This document shows positions 1-7,169 of a stretch of 26,254 bases of DNA, in pieces. Position numbers and translations under genes: made by a program. The DNA comes from Burkholderiaceae bacterium. Lineage in GTDB: Bacteria; Pseudomonadota; Gammaproteobacteria; Burkholderiales; Burkholderiaceae. The stretch covers positions 1-26,254 of the forward strand of contig JAKONS010000235.1 of assembly GCA_022701845.1 (NCBI GenBank), read 5' to 3'. The notes beneath the pieces are model-generated. The model made no database searches. It saw nothing but the letters and a program-made list of their open reading frames with translations, and had not been told where the DNA came from. Numbering within the stretch: position 1 is the first letter of the stretch; every line of letters starts with the position of its first letter.

Positions 1-110
1 GCATCGGGTAGTGCGCGGCCCACGATCACGCTCATCGCGTAGTCGAGGTAACTGCGGCGCATTTCCTCTTCGAGGCTGATCGGCAGCGTTTCCTTGGCGA
101 AGGATGTCAT
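1..110 (-). CDS. gyrA: DNA gyrase subunit A, N-terminal fragment
   Basis: The reverse strand from position 110 encodes 36 codons that run off the window edge. They begin [17 protein letters not shown] and continue to [19 protein letters not shown], which is the highly conserved N-terminus of GyrA. This is the DNA-cleaving subunit of the gyrase A2B2 complex that introduces negative supercoils. The catalytic tyrosine and most of the protein lie outside the window. No clear Shine-Dalgarno is visible before the ATG at 110-108. The gene is divergent from ompA and has a plausible promoter about 35 bases upstream of the start. Confidence 0.95.
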   Translation of the reverse strand, partial: MTSFAKETLPISLEEEMRRSYLDYAMSVIVGRALPD

Positions 111-146
111 ATGTGAGCAGTGCGAACAGCGAGCGGAAAACCTTCG

Positions 147-176
147 ATTTTACGGTGATCCGAACCATGTCGTTAA
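147..176 (-). promoter_or_regulatory. Probable gyrA sigma-70 promoter
   Basis: Read on the minus strand, TTAACG (176-171) is followed after 18 bases by TAAAAT (152-147). The -10 matches five of six consensus bases and the -35 matches four. A start near position 140 would give a leader of about 30 bases before the gyrA ATG. The call rests on consensus similarity and placement only. Confidence 0.45.
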
Positions 177-229
177 GTTGCAACATCACGGGGGAAAAGC
201 GCTGCAGTCCTACGGTATCCGTCCCGTTT

Positions 230-262
230 TTGCAACGACTCAGGAAACCGCTATGGCACAAT
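230..262 (+). promoter_or_regulatory. Possible ompA promoter region
   Basis: TTGCAA (230-235) could act as a -35 box, followed by TATGGC (252-257) or CACAAT (257-262) as a weak -10. Neither pairing is both well spaced and a good match, so the exact promoter is uncertain. The gyrA-ompA gap (111-344) must hold an ompA promoter because the genes diverge. I see nothing coding in the gap. Confidence 0.25.
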
Positions 263-306
263 CTTTTTCAGCGTTTTTGGTGATGGTCACTGAGAACGTA
301 CAGGAT

Positions 307-328
307 CGCAGCGCGGCTGCGGCTTTTT
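307..328 (+). promoter_or_regulatory. Hairpin plus T-run in the ompA leader
   Basis: CGCAGC (307-312), loop GCG (313-315) and GCTGCG (316-321) form a perfect 6-bp hairpin followed by GCTTTTT (322-328). It ends just before the ompA ribosome binding site AAGAGGAG (333-340). The shape resembles a short intrinsic terminator or attenuator, but it could also be a 5' stabilising structure such as those found on other ompA mRNAs. The function is not shown by the sequence. Confidence 0.35.
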
Positions 329-344
329 CCCCAAGAGGAGAACC

Positions 345-1016
345 ATGAAGAAACTCAACAAAGTGGCGATGTTGTTTGCAGTCGCTGCGGTCGCCACCGC
401 CGCCGGCGCGCAGACTACCGGTGTTACGGCTGCTAACGGCGGTAACGTCGTGGACAACTGGAAAAACGGAACAGGCGAACTCGTCTGGAAGAACGGTACG
501 AACGAACTGTGCTGGCGTGATGCCAGCTGGACGCCGGCTACTGCCGCTGTCGGTTGCGACGGCGCCCTGGTGCCCGCCGCACCGGTCGCAGTCATGCCGC
601 CGCCTGCAGGTCCTCGTCCGCCGGCTCCGGTCCCGCCGGCTCCGGTCGCTCCGGTCCAGGCAAGCAAGGTCACCTTCGCTGCTGATGCTTTCTTCGACTT
701 CGACAAGTCGGTGCTGAAGCCAGAAGGCAAGGCCAAGCTTGACGAGCTGGTCACCAAGACCAAGGACATCAACCTGGAAGTCATCATTGCCGTGGGTCAT
801 ACCGACTCCGTCGGCACCGATGCCTACAACCAGCGTCTGTCGGTTCGTCGTTCGGAAGCCGTCAAGGCGTACCTCGTGTCCAAGGGCATCGAGAAGAACC
901 GCGTCTACACCGAAGGCAAGGGCGAGAAGCAGCCAGTTGCAGACAACAAGACTGCAGCCGGCCGTGCCAAGAACCGCCGCGTGGAAATCGAAGTGGTCGG
1001 TACCCGCGCTCGTTAA
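345..1016 (+). CDS. ompA: OmpA-family outer membrane protein
   Basis: A 223-residue exported protein that should tie the outer membrane to peptidoglycan. The signal peptide is residues 1-22 with likely cleavage at AGA|QT. Next comes a short module with a duplicated WKNGT motif (39-43, 48-52) and two cysteines (56, 71) that could form a disulfide. A proline-rich linker spans about 78-105. The OmpA C-terminal domain spans about 108-220, with the peptidoglycan-contacting pair Asp154 (in HTDSVG) and Arg169 (in LSVRR). There is no 8-strand barrel domain, a form I associate with Burkholderiales OmpA. The ATG follows a strong AAGAGGAG site. A perfect terminator follows the gene, so it is probably transcribed alone. 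Confidence 0.95.
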   Translation: MKKLNKVAMLFAVAAVATAAGAQTTGVTAANGGNVVDNWKNGTGELVWKNGTNELCWRDASWTPATAAVGCDGALVPAAPVAVMPPPAGPRPPAPVPPAPVAPVQASKVTFAADAFFDFDKSVLKPEGKAKLDELVTKTKDINLEVIIAVGHTDSVGTDAYNQRLSVRRSEAVKAYLVSKGIEKNRVYTEGKGEKQPVADNKTAAGRAKNRRVEIEVVGTRAR

Positions 1017-1035
1017 TCCTTCACCGGATTAATGC

Positions 1036-1070
1036 AAAAGGCCCGCAGGCTTGTCCTGCGGGCCTTTTCT
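1036..1070 (+). terminator. Rho-independent terminator of ompA
   Basis: A 14-bp perfect inverted repeat (1036-1049 with 1055-1068, 5-base loop CTTGT) has a GC-rich core flanked by A4 and T4, followed by CTTTT. The A and T flanks could let it work in both directions. It separates ompA from ubiG. Confidence 0.93.
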
Positions 1071-1093
1071 TTTGGGCGTGGGAGAATCAAACC

Positions 1094-1816
1094 ATGCATG
1101 AAAACCTGAATGTCGATCCGGCAGAACTTGCCAAGTTTTCGCAATTGGCCCACCGGTGGTGGGATCCGGACAGCGAATTTCGTCCACTCCACCAGATCAA
1201 TCCATTGCGCCTCGGTTGGATCGAGACGCTGGCACCCATGGCGGGCGCCCAGGTGGTCGACGTCGGCTGCGGCGGCGGCATTCTCGCGGACGCGATGGCC
1301 AGACGTGGCGCCCAGGTGCTGGGGGTCGATCTTGCCGAGAAGTCGCTCAAGGTCGCACGGTTGCACGCCATCGAAGCCGGCACGCCCAACATCCAGTACC
1401 GCAACGTCAGCGCCGAAGCGCTGGCAGCCGAGAAGCCGGGGGAATTCGATGTCGTCACCTGCATGGAGATGCTCGAACACGTGCCCGATCCGGCATCCAT
1501 CGTGCGCGCATGTGCGCAGATGGTGAAGCCCGGCGGCTGGGTGTTCTTCTCCACCATCAATCGAAATGCCAAGTCATTCGTGATGGCGATCGTGGGTGCG
1601 GAATATCTGCTGCGCATGTTGCCCCGCGGAACGCATGAATACGCGCGATTGATTCGGCCGAGCGAACTCGCAGCGCACTGCAGGATGGCCGGCCTCGATC
1701 TGCAGGCTTCGAAGGGGCTCGAATACAACCCGCTCAATCGTCGATACCGGCTCACCGACGACACCAGCGTGAACTACATGATCGCCACGCGCCGTCCCCT
1801 GCCGAACGGATCCTGA
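1094..1816 (+). CDS. ubiG: Ubiquinone biosynthesis O-methyltransferase UbiG
   Basis: A 240-residue class I SAM-dependent methyltransferase that performs the two O-methylations in ubiquinone synthesis. The N-terminal DPAELAKFSQLAHRWWDP segment is typical of UbiG. SAM motif I is DVGCGGG at 56-62, the acidic end of strand 2 is GVDL at 77-80, and CMEMLEHV at 123-130 is the post-I region. The KPGG turn is at 146-149 and STINRN at 153-158, both family hallmarks. The length matches the family. One base separates its stop from the gph start, so the two genes are surely cotranscribed, as in many beta-proteobacteria. The product acts at the inner face of the cytoplasmic membrane. Confidence 0.96.
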   Translation: MHENLNVDPAELAKFSQLAHRWWDPDSEFRPLHQINPLRLGWIETLAPMAGAQVVDVGCGGGILADAMARRGAQVLGVDLAEKSLKVARLHAIEAGTPNIQYRNVSAEALAAEKPGEFDVVTCMEMLEHVPDPASIVRACAQMVKPGGWVFFSTINRNAKSFVMAIVGAEYLLRMLPRGTHEYARLIRPSELAAHCRMAGLDLQASKGLEYNPLNRRYRLTDDTSVNYMIATRRPLPNGS

Positions 1817-1817
1817 G

Positions 1818-2483
1818 ATGTTCCACGACGTACAAGCGGTTCTGTTCGACCTCGATGGCACCTTGATCGACAGTGCTCCCGACCTTGGCGGGGCTGCCAA
1901 CGACATGCGGGCTGCACGCGACATGCCGGTGTTGCCCTTGGCTGACTACCGAGCCCATTGCGGCGCCGGCGCACGCGGAATGTTGGCCGTCGCATTCGGA
2001 ATGAAGCCGGACCATCTCGATTTTTTGGAGATGCGCGAAGAGTTCTTTTCACGTTACGAGCGGCGCATGACGTCGAACACGGTCGTGTTCGACGGCGTCC
2101 CCGCCATGCTTGACCGGTTGGCACAACGCGGTATGCCCTGGGGGATCGTCACCAACAAATCGAAGCGATTCACCGGAAAGTTGCTGGAGGGCATCGATGC
2201 GCTGGCCGCGTCGTCGACCGCCATCAGCGGAGACACCACCGCCCATGCCAAACCGCATCCGGAGCCGTTGTTCGAAGCCTGTCGGCGAATGGGGGTCGAT
2301 CCCGGGCGCTGCGTGTATGTGGGCGATGACGAGCGCGACATCGTCGCGGGAATCGCCGCAGGCATGGGAACCGTGGCTGCATCGTGGGGATATCTGGGCC
2401 ATGCTGCAGAAATCGATCGCTGGGGCGCGGATGCGGTGGTCAATTCGCCCGCCGACCTCTTGAATCTGCTCAATCCCGCCTAA
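1818..2483 (+). CDS. gph: Phosphoglycolate phosphatase (HAD superfamily)
   Basis: A 221-residue HAD hydrolase. Motif I is DLDGT at 11-15 with nucleophile Asp11 and acid/base Asp13. Motif II is VTNK at 111-114 (Thr112). Motif III is Lys145 in AKPHPEP, and motif IV is GDDERD at 169-174. An alpha-helical cap lies between motifs I and II. The family removes phosphate from 2-phosphoglycolate, a by-product of DNA repair. Gph is the usual partner of ubiG in this position. The related HAD phosphatase MupP has similar motifs and cannot be fully excluded. The stop codon overlaps the likely -10 box of the following ssrA gene. Confidence 0.88.
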   Translation: MFHDVQAVLFDLDGTLIDSAPDLGGAANDMRAARDMPVLPLADYRAHCGAGARGMLAVAFGMKPDHLDFLEMREEFFSRYERRMTSNTVVFDGVPAMLDRLAQRGMPWGIVTNKSKRFTGKLLEGIDALAASSTAISGDTTAHAKPHPEPLFEACRRMGVDPGRCVYVGDDERDIVAGIAAGMGTVAASWGYLGHAAEIDRWGADAVVNSPADLLNLLNPA

Positions 2484-2486
2484 AAT
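2460..2486 (+). promoter_or_regulatory. Probable ssrA promoter inside the end of gph
   Basis: TTGAAT (2460-2465) and TAAAAT (2481-2486) with a 15-base spacer resemble sigma-70 boxes. The -10 begins on the gph stop codon TAA. Transcription would start near 2493, a few bases before the mature tmRNA 5' end at 2497, leaving a short RNase P leader. The spacer is short, so the -35 assignment is tentative. Confidence 0.45.
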
Positions 2487-2496
2487 GCGATCTCTA

Positions 2497-2940
2497 GGGG
2501 CTGCATTGGTTTCGACGTGGGTTCGGAGTCGCTGTGGTGCATGTCGAGCTCGGTACGCTCGTAAAACAGGCCGAATCAAGCTAATTGCCAACGCAAAAAG
2601 CACCGGGTTCGCCCGTACTTCTGCAAACGACGAGCGTCCTTTCGCTCTCGCTGCTTAAGCACTAAGAACCTTCCGTCGCTTCGGTGACGGTCTCGCACCA
2701 GTTTGTCTACGGGCTGGGTCAGGTCGAAGGAGCAATCCGACGGTCTGGCAGCGGGGTAATCTACGCAGGCTGGACTCACCTCGGGTACCTTGAGGATGGG
2801 TCGAGATCCAAGGGTGCTGGTGACAGAGGCAGCGTGCGACTGCGCGGCCTCGGTCATGAGATCCAAATCAGTTCGCTAAACATGTAGAACTGCGCGGTGA
2901 AGGCTTGCGGACGGGGGTTCAAATCCCCCCAGCTCCACCA
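2497..2940 (+). ncRNA. ssrA: tmRNA (transfer-messenger RNA)
   Basis: The 5' end GGGGCUG pairs with CAGCUCC just before the encoded 3' ACCA, including a G3-U wobble as required by alanyl-tRNA synthetase. The 5' motif GGTTTCGACG and the T-arm GGGGGTTCAAATCCCCC near the 3' end are typical of tmRNA. It rescues stalled ribosomes together with SmpB and tags the product for proteolysis. At 444 nt it is longer than the 363-nt E. coli RNA. It is transcribed after gph from its own promoter and closed by a strong terminator at 2953-2981. Confidence 0.96.
2623..2658 (+). other. tmRNA proteolysis-tag reading frame
   Basis: Starting at the GCA resume codon this frame encodes ANDERPFALAA and then TAA (2656-2658). 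The ALAA end is the recognition signal for ClpXP-type proteases. Eleven codons are encoded, one more than the ten of the E. coli tag (ANDENYALAA). The extra residue appears to be the proline. Confidence 0.88.
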
Positions 2941-2952
2941 CCTTAGACGATG

Positions 2953-2982
2953 AACGCCAATGGGAAACCATTGGCGTTTTTC
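2953..2982 (+). terminator. Rho-independent terminator of ssrA
   Basis: AACGCCAATGG (2953-2963), loop GAAA (2964-2967) and CCATTGGCGTT (2968-2978) form a perfect 11-bp stem with a GNRA-type tetraloop, running into TTTTT and then C. It isolates ssrA from the downstream catabolic operon. Confidence 0.94.
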
Positions 2983-3023
2983 TTTGTCCCTCGCACTTCT
3001 CCCACCCCTCCTACGCACCTGCT

Positions 3024-3043
3024 GTTTCCCCCGACGGGGAAAC
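3024..3043 (+). promoter_or_regulatory. Perfect inverted repeat upstream of the operon
   Basis: GTTTCCCC (3024-3031), CGAC (3032-3035) and GGGGAAAC (3036-3043) form an 8-bp perfect inverted repeat about 100 bases before the first ABC gene. It has no T-run, so an operator or leader structure is more likely than a terminator. It may bind the IclR regulator encoded at the end of the operon or another factor. Confidence 0.4.
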
Positions 3044-3049
3044 CGCTAC

Positions 3050-3069
3050 GTTCACATAGTGAATAGAAC
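3050..3069 (+). promoter_or_regulatory. Candidate IclR-type operator
   Basis: TTCAC (3051-3055), ATA, GTGAA (3059-3063) is a 5-bp perfect inverted repeat, set inside a wider GTTC (3050-3053) ... GAAC (3066-3069) frame. It lies about 80 bases before the first operon gene, where the promoter should be. IclR proteins bind short palindromes of this size as dimers. An 11-base piece (CACATAGTGAA) recurs with one change before the epoxide hydrolase at 22204-22214. I could not fix -35 and -10 boxes nearby. Confidence 0.4.
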
Positions 3070-3143
3070 CGTGCATTTGACCCGCACGGCGTATTACGCA
3101 ATCCCACACTGGCTCTCCAAACCAAAAAAGACGGAGACCTCTC

Positions 3144-4409
3144 ATGAACCTGGAAACGAAGCGCGCCTCTGCGCTGCGTGGCATGGCCGCCGCGGGCGTG
3201 TTGTTTGTCCTCTCGACTGGCGCCGCCCTGGCACAGACGGCCGTCAAGATCGGCTGTGTGCTGCCCCTCAGCGGCGGCTCGGCGGCGGTCGGTAACCAGA
3301 CCCGCGCCGGCGTGATCGCCGCGGTGGAGCAGATCAACGCGGCCGGGGGGGTGAAGTCCATGGGCGGCGCGAAACTGCAGGCCGTGTTCGGCGACTCGCA
3401 GTCCAAGGCCGACGTCGGCGTGTCCGAGACCGAACGCCTGATCCAGCGCGAGAACGTCTCGGTGCTGTGCGGCGCTTTCAACAGCGCCGTGACCTTTCCG
3501 TCGACCGAACTGGCCGAACGCAACAAGACGCCCTGGGTCGTCGTGGGCGCGGTCAAGGACGAGATCACCGAACGCAATTTCAAGTACGTCTTCCGCATCA
3601 ACAACAAGGCCACCTACGACGCGCGTGAACAGCTCGACGCGATGGACCTGCTGGCCCAGGAAACCGGTAAGGCGGTCAAGAAAGTGGCCCTCTTCTACGA
3701 GGGTGGCGACTGGGGCCGCTCGCACGCGGCCAACCTGCGCAAGCTGGCGGCAGAACGCAAGATCGACATCGTGCTCGACGAGCCCGCACCGCCCAACCAG
3801 GTCGACTTCACCTCGCAGTTGCTGAAGATCCGATCCAGCAAGCCCGACGCCCTGATCCTGGCCCTGTACACGCCCGACCAGTTGCTGTTCACCCGCCAGC
3901 TCGCCGAGCAACGGCTCGATCTGCCCTTCGGTGTGCATTCGGCCGGCGGCGGTACCGAGGATCCGTCCTTCTATGCCGCCATCCAGCCCAAGATGGTCGC
4001 CTACTACTTCGTGCAGGAAGACTGGCAGATCGACATCCAGGACACCAACAAGGATCCGCTGCTGCTCGATGCGGAAAAACGCACCCGCGCCGCGCTGGGT
4101 TACGGCATGAGCGCCTATGTGGCGCAGGGCATGTCGTCGACCTACGTGATCCTCGATGCGCTCGAGCGCGCCAAATCGGCCGACCGCGACAAGCTGCGCG
4201 ATGCCATCGCGGCCACCGACATCAGCGCGGGCCCGGCGCTGTTCACCGGCTACCAGCGCATCAAGTTCGACGCTGCCGGGCAGAACACCTTCGCGCATGG
4301 CGTGATCTCGGAAAACATCGGCGGCAAGCGCCGCGCGATCTGGCCCAAGGAAAACCGCGCGGCCGACACCAAGCCCGTCTGGCCGGTGCCGGTCTGGGCC
4401 CAGCGCTAG
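3144..4409 (+). CDS. ABC transporter substrate-binding protein, Leu/Ile/Val type
   Basis: A 421-residue periplasmic binding protein of the type I (Peripla_BP_6, LivK-like) fold. The signal peptide is residues 1-30 (ALA|QT), and the mature protein starts TAVKIGCVLPLSGG, the usual first strand of this fold. Such proteins bind amino acids but also aromatic or aliphatic carboxylates, urea and amides, so the ligand is open. It is the first gene of the long operon and is followed by its two permeases and two ATPases. The ATG has GGAG at 3133-3136, seven bases away. A GC-rich hairpin in the following gap may keep this part of the mRNA more abundant, as is common for binding proteins. Confidence 0.92.
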   Translation: MNLETKRASALRGMAAAGVLFVLSTGAALAQTAVKIGCVLPLSGGSAAVGNQTRAGVIAAVEQINAAGGVKSMGGAKLQAVFGDSQSKADVGVSETERLIQRENVSVLCGAFNSAVTFPSTELAERNKTPWVVVGAVKDEITERNFKYVFRINNKATYDAREQLDAMDLLAQETGKAVKKVALFYEGGDWGRSHAANLRKLAAERKIDIVLDEPAPPNQVDFTSQLLKIRSSKPDALILALYTPDQLLFTRQLAEQRLDLPFGVHSAGGGTEDPSFYAAIQPKMVAYYFVQEDWQIDIQDTNKDPLLLDAEKRTRAALGYGMSAYVAQGMSSTYVILDALERAKSADRDKLRDAIAATDISAGPALFTGYQRIKFDAAGQNTFAHGVISENIGGKRRAIWPKENRAADTKPVWPVPVWAQR

Positions 4410-4432
4410 ACCCCCTCTCCGCCTGACCCGTT

Positions 4433-4457
4433 CCCCGCGCCCGCCACGGCGCCGGGG
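4433..4457 (+). repeat. Intergenic hairpin after the binding-protein gene
   Basis: CCCCG-CGCC (4433-4441), loop CGCCAC (4442-4447), GGCG-C-CGGGG (4448-4457) pair with a single bulged C at 4452. No T-run follows, so full termination is unlikely. It may stabilise the upstream message or attenuate transcription. The rest of the 81-base gap holds only the AAAGGA site (4478-4483) of the next gene. Confidence 0.4.
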
Positions 4458-4490
4458 CCGTCCCGCCACGTCCCGACAAAGGACCGTCCG

Positions 4491-5375
4491 ATGGATTTCT
4501 ACGTACTGGGCTATTCCGCGCTCAACGGCATCCTGGTGGGTGCCATGCTCGGTGGCATCGCCCTGGGGCTGAGCCTGATCTTCGGTGTGTTGCGCATCGT
4601 GAACTTCGCCCACGGCTCCTTCCTGATGCTCGCCATGTACACCGCGTTCTGGCTGCAGAAGCTGGGCGGCATCGATCCCTACGTCAGCGTGCTGATCGCT
4701 GCGCCGGCGATGTTCGCGCTGGGCTACTGCGTGCAGTGGTTCGTCATCGGCCCGCTGATCCGCCGCGAAAGAGCGCTGGTGGTGGAGCCGATCAGCGCAC
4801 TCCTGCTGACCGCGGGCGTGTACATCCTGATCGACAACCTGGCGCTGATGGCCTTCGGGCCCAACGTGCGGTCCACGCCGTCGGCCGTCAGCGTGACGAG
4901 CGTGATGTTCGGCGACTTCCCGCTGAACACCTTCCGCGTGGTGGCCGCCGTCGCGGCGCTGGTGATGGCCGGCGCGGTGTCGCTGTGGCTAACGCGCAGC
5001 GACCTGGGCCGGGCCATCCGCGCCACGGCGCAGAACCGCGACGCGGCCGCCATGTCGGGCATCGACGTGGCGCGCATCTACAACATCACCTTCGGCCTGG
5101 GCTGCGCCATGGTGGGGGTGATGGGCTGCCTGATCGCGCCCTTCATCCCGATCACGCCGCAGGTGGGGCTGAGCTTCGGCATCAAGTCCTTCATCGTGGT
5201 GGTGCTGGGCGGCATCGGCAGCATCGCCGGCTCGCTGGTCGGCGGCATCGTCATCGGGCTGTTCGAGTCGGTGGCCTCGCAGTTCGTCGCCACGCCCACC
5301 GCGTCGATCTTCTCGCTGGGCCTGTTCATCCTGATCCTGCTCGTGAGGCCGCAGGGCCTGATGGGCCGCAAGTGA
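4491..5375 (+). CDS. ABC transporter permease, LivH type
   Basis: A 294-residue integral membrane protein with about eight hydrophobic segments, belonging to the BPD_transp_2 family. Family signatures include IVNFAHGSFLML near 37-48, the cytoplasmic coupling loop GRAIRATAQNRDAAAMSGID near 173-192, and KSFIVVVLGGIGSIAGSLVGG near 229-249. It forms half of the membrane channel with the next gene product. AAAGGA lies seven bases before the ATG. The length is typical for LivH (about 290-310). The substrate class cannot be read from the permease. Confidence 0.93.
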   Translation: MDFYVLGYSALNGILVGAMLGGIALGLSLIFGVLRIVNFAHGSFLMLAMYTAFWLQKLGGIDPYVSVLIAAPAMFALGYCVQWFVIGPLIRRERALVVEPISALLLTAGVYILIDNLALMAFGPNVRSTPSAVSVTSVMFGDFPLNTFRVVAAVAALVMAGAVSLWLTRSDLGRAIRATAQNRDAAAMSGIDVARIYNITFGLGCAMVGVMGCLIAPFIPITPQVGLSFGIKSFIVVVLGGIGSIAGSLVGGIVIGLFESVASQFVATPTASIFSLGLFILILLVRPQGLMGRK

Positions 5376-5397
5376 CGTCATCGAAAGGAGACCGTCC

Positions 5398-6435
5398 ATG
5401 AGTCCCCGCAACAGCCTCGTCGCGCTGGCCCTGCTCCTGCTGGCCTGCGCCGCGCTGCCCCTGGTGGTGCACGACGAATTCCTCGTCCATTCCGCGATCA
5501 TGGTGCTGTACTTCGCCTACCTGGCGAGTGCCTGGAACCTGATGTGCGGCTATGTCGGCCAGATCTCATTCGGTCACTCGGTGTTCAGCGGCGTCGGCGG
5601 CTATTGCTCGGTGCTGCTGCTCACCGGCATGGGGTGGTCGCCCTGGCTGGGCATGCTGGTCGGTGGCGTGGCCTCGGCGATATTGGCGGTGGCCATCGGC
5701 TTCCCGACCATGCGCCTGCGCGGACCGTATTTCGCGCTCACCACCATCGCCTTCGCCGAGATCATCCGCATCTGGTTCGAGAACACCGACACGGTGTTCG
5801 GCATCCACATCAAGGGCGCCGAGGGCCTGTCGGTGCCGCTGGTGGGCACCAGCTGGGCCATGTTCCAGTTCGAGAGCAAGGTGCCCTACTACTACATCAT
5901 CCTGGCCATGCTGGTCACCGTGATGGGCATGACCTGGCTCATGGAACGCAGCCGGCTCGGCGTGTGCCTCAAGGCCATCCGCGGCGACCGTGACGCGGCC
6001 GAGTCGCTGGGCATCAACCCCACCCGCTACACCCTCGCCGCGCTGGCCATGAGCGCCTTCATGACGGCGCTCGGCGGCAGCTTCTACGCGCAGTTCATCC
6101 GCTTCATCAATCCGGAGCGGAACATGGGCACCGAGCTGTCCATCGACATGGCGCTGATGAGCATCATCGGCGGCCAGGGCACGGTGTTCGGGCCGCTGAT
6201 CGGTGCCCTGTTCCTGGCCCCGCTGGCCGAGATCAGCCGCACCTGGCTGGGCGGCAACTATGCCGGTCTGCACCTGGCGCTGTACGGCTTCGTGCTGATC
6301 GTGGCGGTGCTCTACCTGCCCAAGGGCCTGCTGCATCCGCTGCAGAAACTCGGCCGCCGCCTGCTGGCCGCGCTGCGGCCGAAGCCGGCCGCAACCCCGG
6401 CAACCCATTACGCTACCGAGGCGAGCGCCAAATGA
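5398..6435 (+). CDS. ABC transporter permease, LivM type
   Basis: A 345-residue multispanning permease, the second channel subunit. It carries the LivM signature WNLMCGYVGQISFGHSVFSG near 43-62, the coupling loop CLKAIRGDRDAAESLGIN near 191-208, and GGQGTVFGPLIGA near 258-270. The C-terminal tail after the last membrane helix is basic and Ala/Pro-rich. AAAGGAG (5384-5390) sits seven bases before the ATG. Its stop overlaps the start of the next gene (ATGA), which suggests translational coupling. Confidence 0.93.
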   Translation: MSPRNSLVALALLLLACAALPLVVHDEFLVHSAIMVLYFAYLASAWNLMCGYVGQISFGHSVFSGVGGYCSVLLLTGMGWSPWLGMLVGGVASAILAVAIGFPTMRLRGPYFALTTIAFAEIIRIWFENTDTVFGIHIKGAEGLSVPLVGTSWAMFQFESKVPYYYIILAMLVTVMGMTWLMERSRLGVCLKAIRGDRDAAESLGINPTRYTLAALAMSAFMTALGGSFYAQFIRFINPERNMGTELSIDMALMSIIGGQGTVFGPLIGALFLAPLAEISRTWLGGNYAGLHLALYGFVLIVAVLYLPKGLLHPLQKLGRRLLAALRPKPAATPATHYATEASAK

Positions 6436-7169
6436 GCGACGTACTCCTGCAGGTCGACCAAGTCGACAAGCGCTTCGGCGGCGTGCATGCGGTCAAGGGC
6501 CTGTCCTTCGACCTCAGGCGCGGCGAGATCCTCGGGTTGCTCGGCCCCAACGGCGCCGGCAAGACGACGGCCTTCAACGTCATCGCGGGCTACCTCGGCG
6601 CCGACGCCGGCCGCATCTCGCTCGCAGGGCGCGACATCACCGGCAAGCGTCCCTGGGATGTCTGCCAGGCCGGCCTGGCGCGCACCTTCCAGCTGTCGCG
6701 GCCCTTCGGCGGCATGTCCACCCGCGAGAACCTGGTGGTCGGCGCGCTGGTGCGCAACAACGACCGCAAGCGGGCACTGGCCAAGGCCGACGAACTGCTC
6801 GACTTCCTCGGCATGAGCGCGCTGGCCGATACCGAGGCCGACGACCTCACCGCCTTCGAGCGCCGCAAGGTCGAGCTCGGCCGCGCGCTGTCCACCGATC
6901 CCAGCCTGCTGCTGATGGACGAGGTGGTGGCCGGTGCCACGCCGCAGGAGGCCATGACCATGGTCGGCCTGGTGCGCAAGGTGCGCGACCGGGGCTGCAC
7001 CGTGCTCATCATCGAACACGTCATGAAGGTCATCATGGGTTTGTCCGACCGCGTCATCGTCATGCACCTGGGCGAGCTGATCGCCGACGGCGTGCCGGCC
7101 GAGGTCGTGCGCCAGCCCGACGTGCTGAAAGCCTATTTCGGAGACGACTATGTCGAAGCCGGCGCTTGA
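6432..7169 (+). CDS. ABC transporter ATPase, LivG type
   Basis: A 245-residue nucleotide-binding subunit. Walker A is GPNGAGKTT at 38-46, the Q-loop glutamine is Gln87 (ARTFQ), Walker B is LLLMDE at 159-164, and the switch His196 is in IIEHVM. The ABC signature is unusual: the usual LSxGQxR is replaced by LTAFERRKVE (139-148), and DEP after Walker B is DEV. I recall similar LTxxERKRLE variants in some LivG subfamilies, so it is probably functional. The start overlaps the preceding stop by four bases, and the end overlaps the next gene by 20 bases. Confidence 0.92.
   Translation: MSDVLLQVDQVDKRFGGVHAVKGLSFDLRRGEILGLLGPNGAGKTTAFNVIAGYLGADAGRISLAGRDITGKRPWDVCQAGLARTFQLSRPFGGMSTRENLVVGALVRNNDRKRALAKADELLDFLGMSALADTEADDLTAFERRKVELGRALSTDPSLLLMDEVVAGATPQEAMTMVGLVRKVRDRGCTVLIIEHVMKVIMGLSDRVIVMHLGELIADGVPAEVVRQPDVLKAYFGDDYVEAGA

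Noticed and set aside
94..348. 84-codon frame between gyrA and ompA
   Set aside because: It overlaps the gyrA start, promoter signals and the ompA leader hairpin, lacks a ribosome site and has no family resemblance.
2684..2887. 67-codon frame within the tmRNA gene
   Set aside because: The region is structural tmRNA sequence, and only the short tag frame is translated there.
2497..2940. An integrase attachment site at the ssrA 3' end
   Set aside because: I found no repeat of the T-arm/CCA end elsewhere in the window and no integrase gene, so an att site cannot be supported.
2943..4613. Long open frame on the minus strand opposite the binding-protein gene
   Set aside because: It lies antisense to a clear ABC binding-protein gene and runs through the ssrA terminator. 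Its His/Gly/Arg-rich translation is typical of GC-rich antisense shadow frames.
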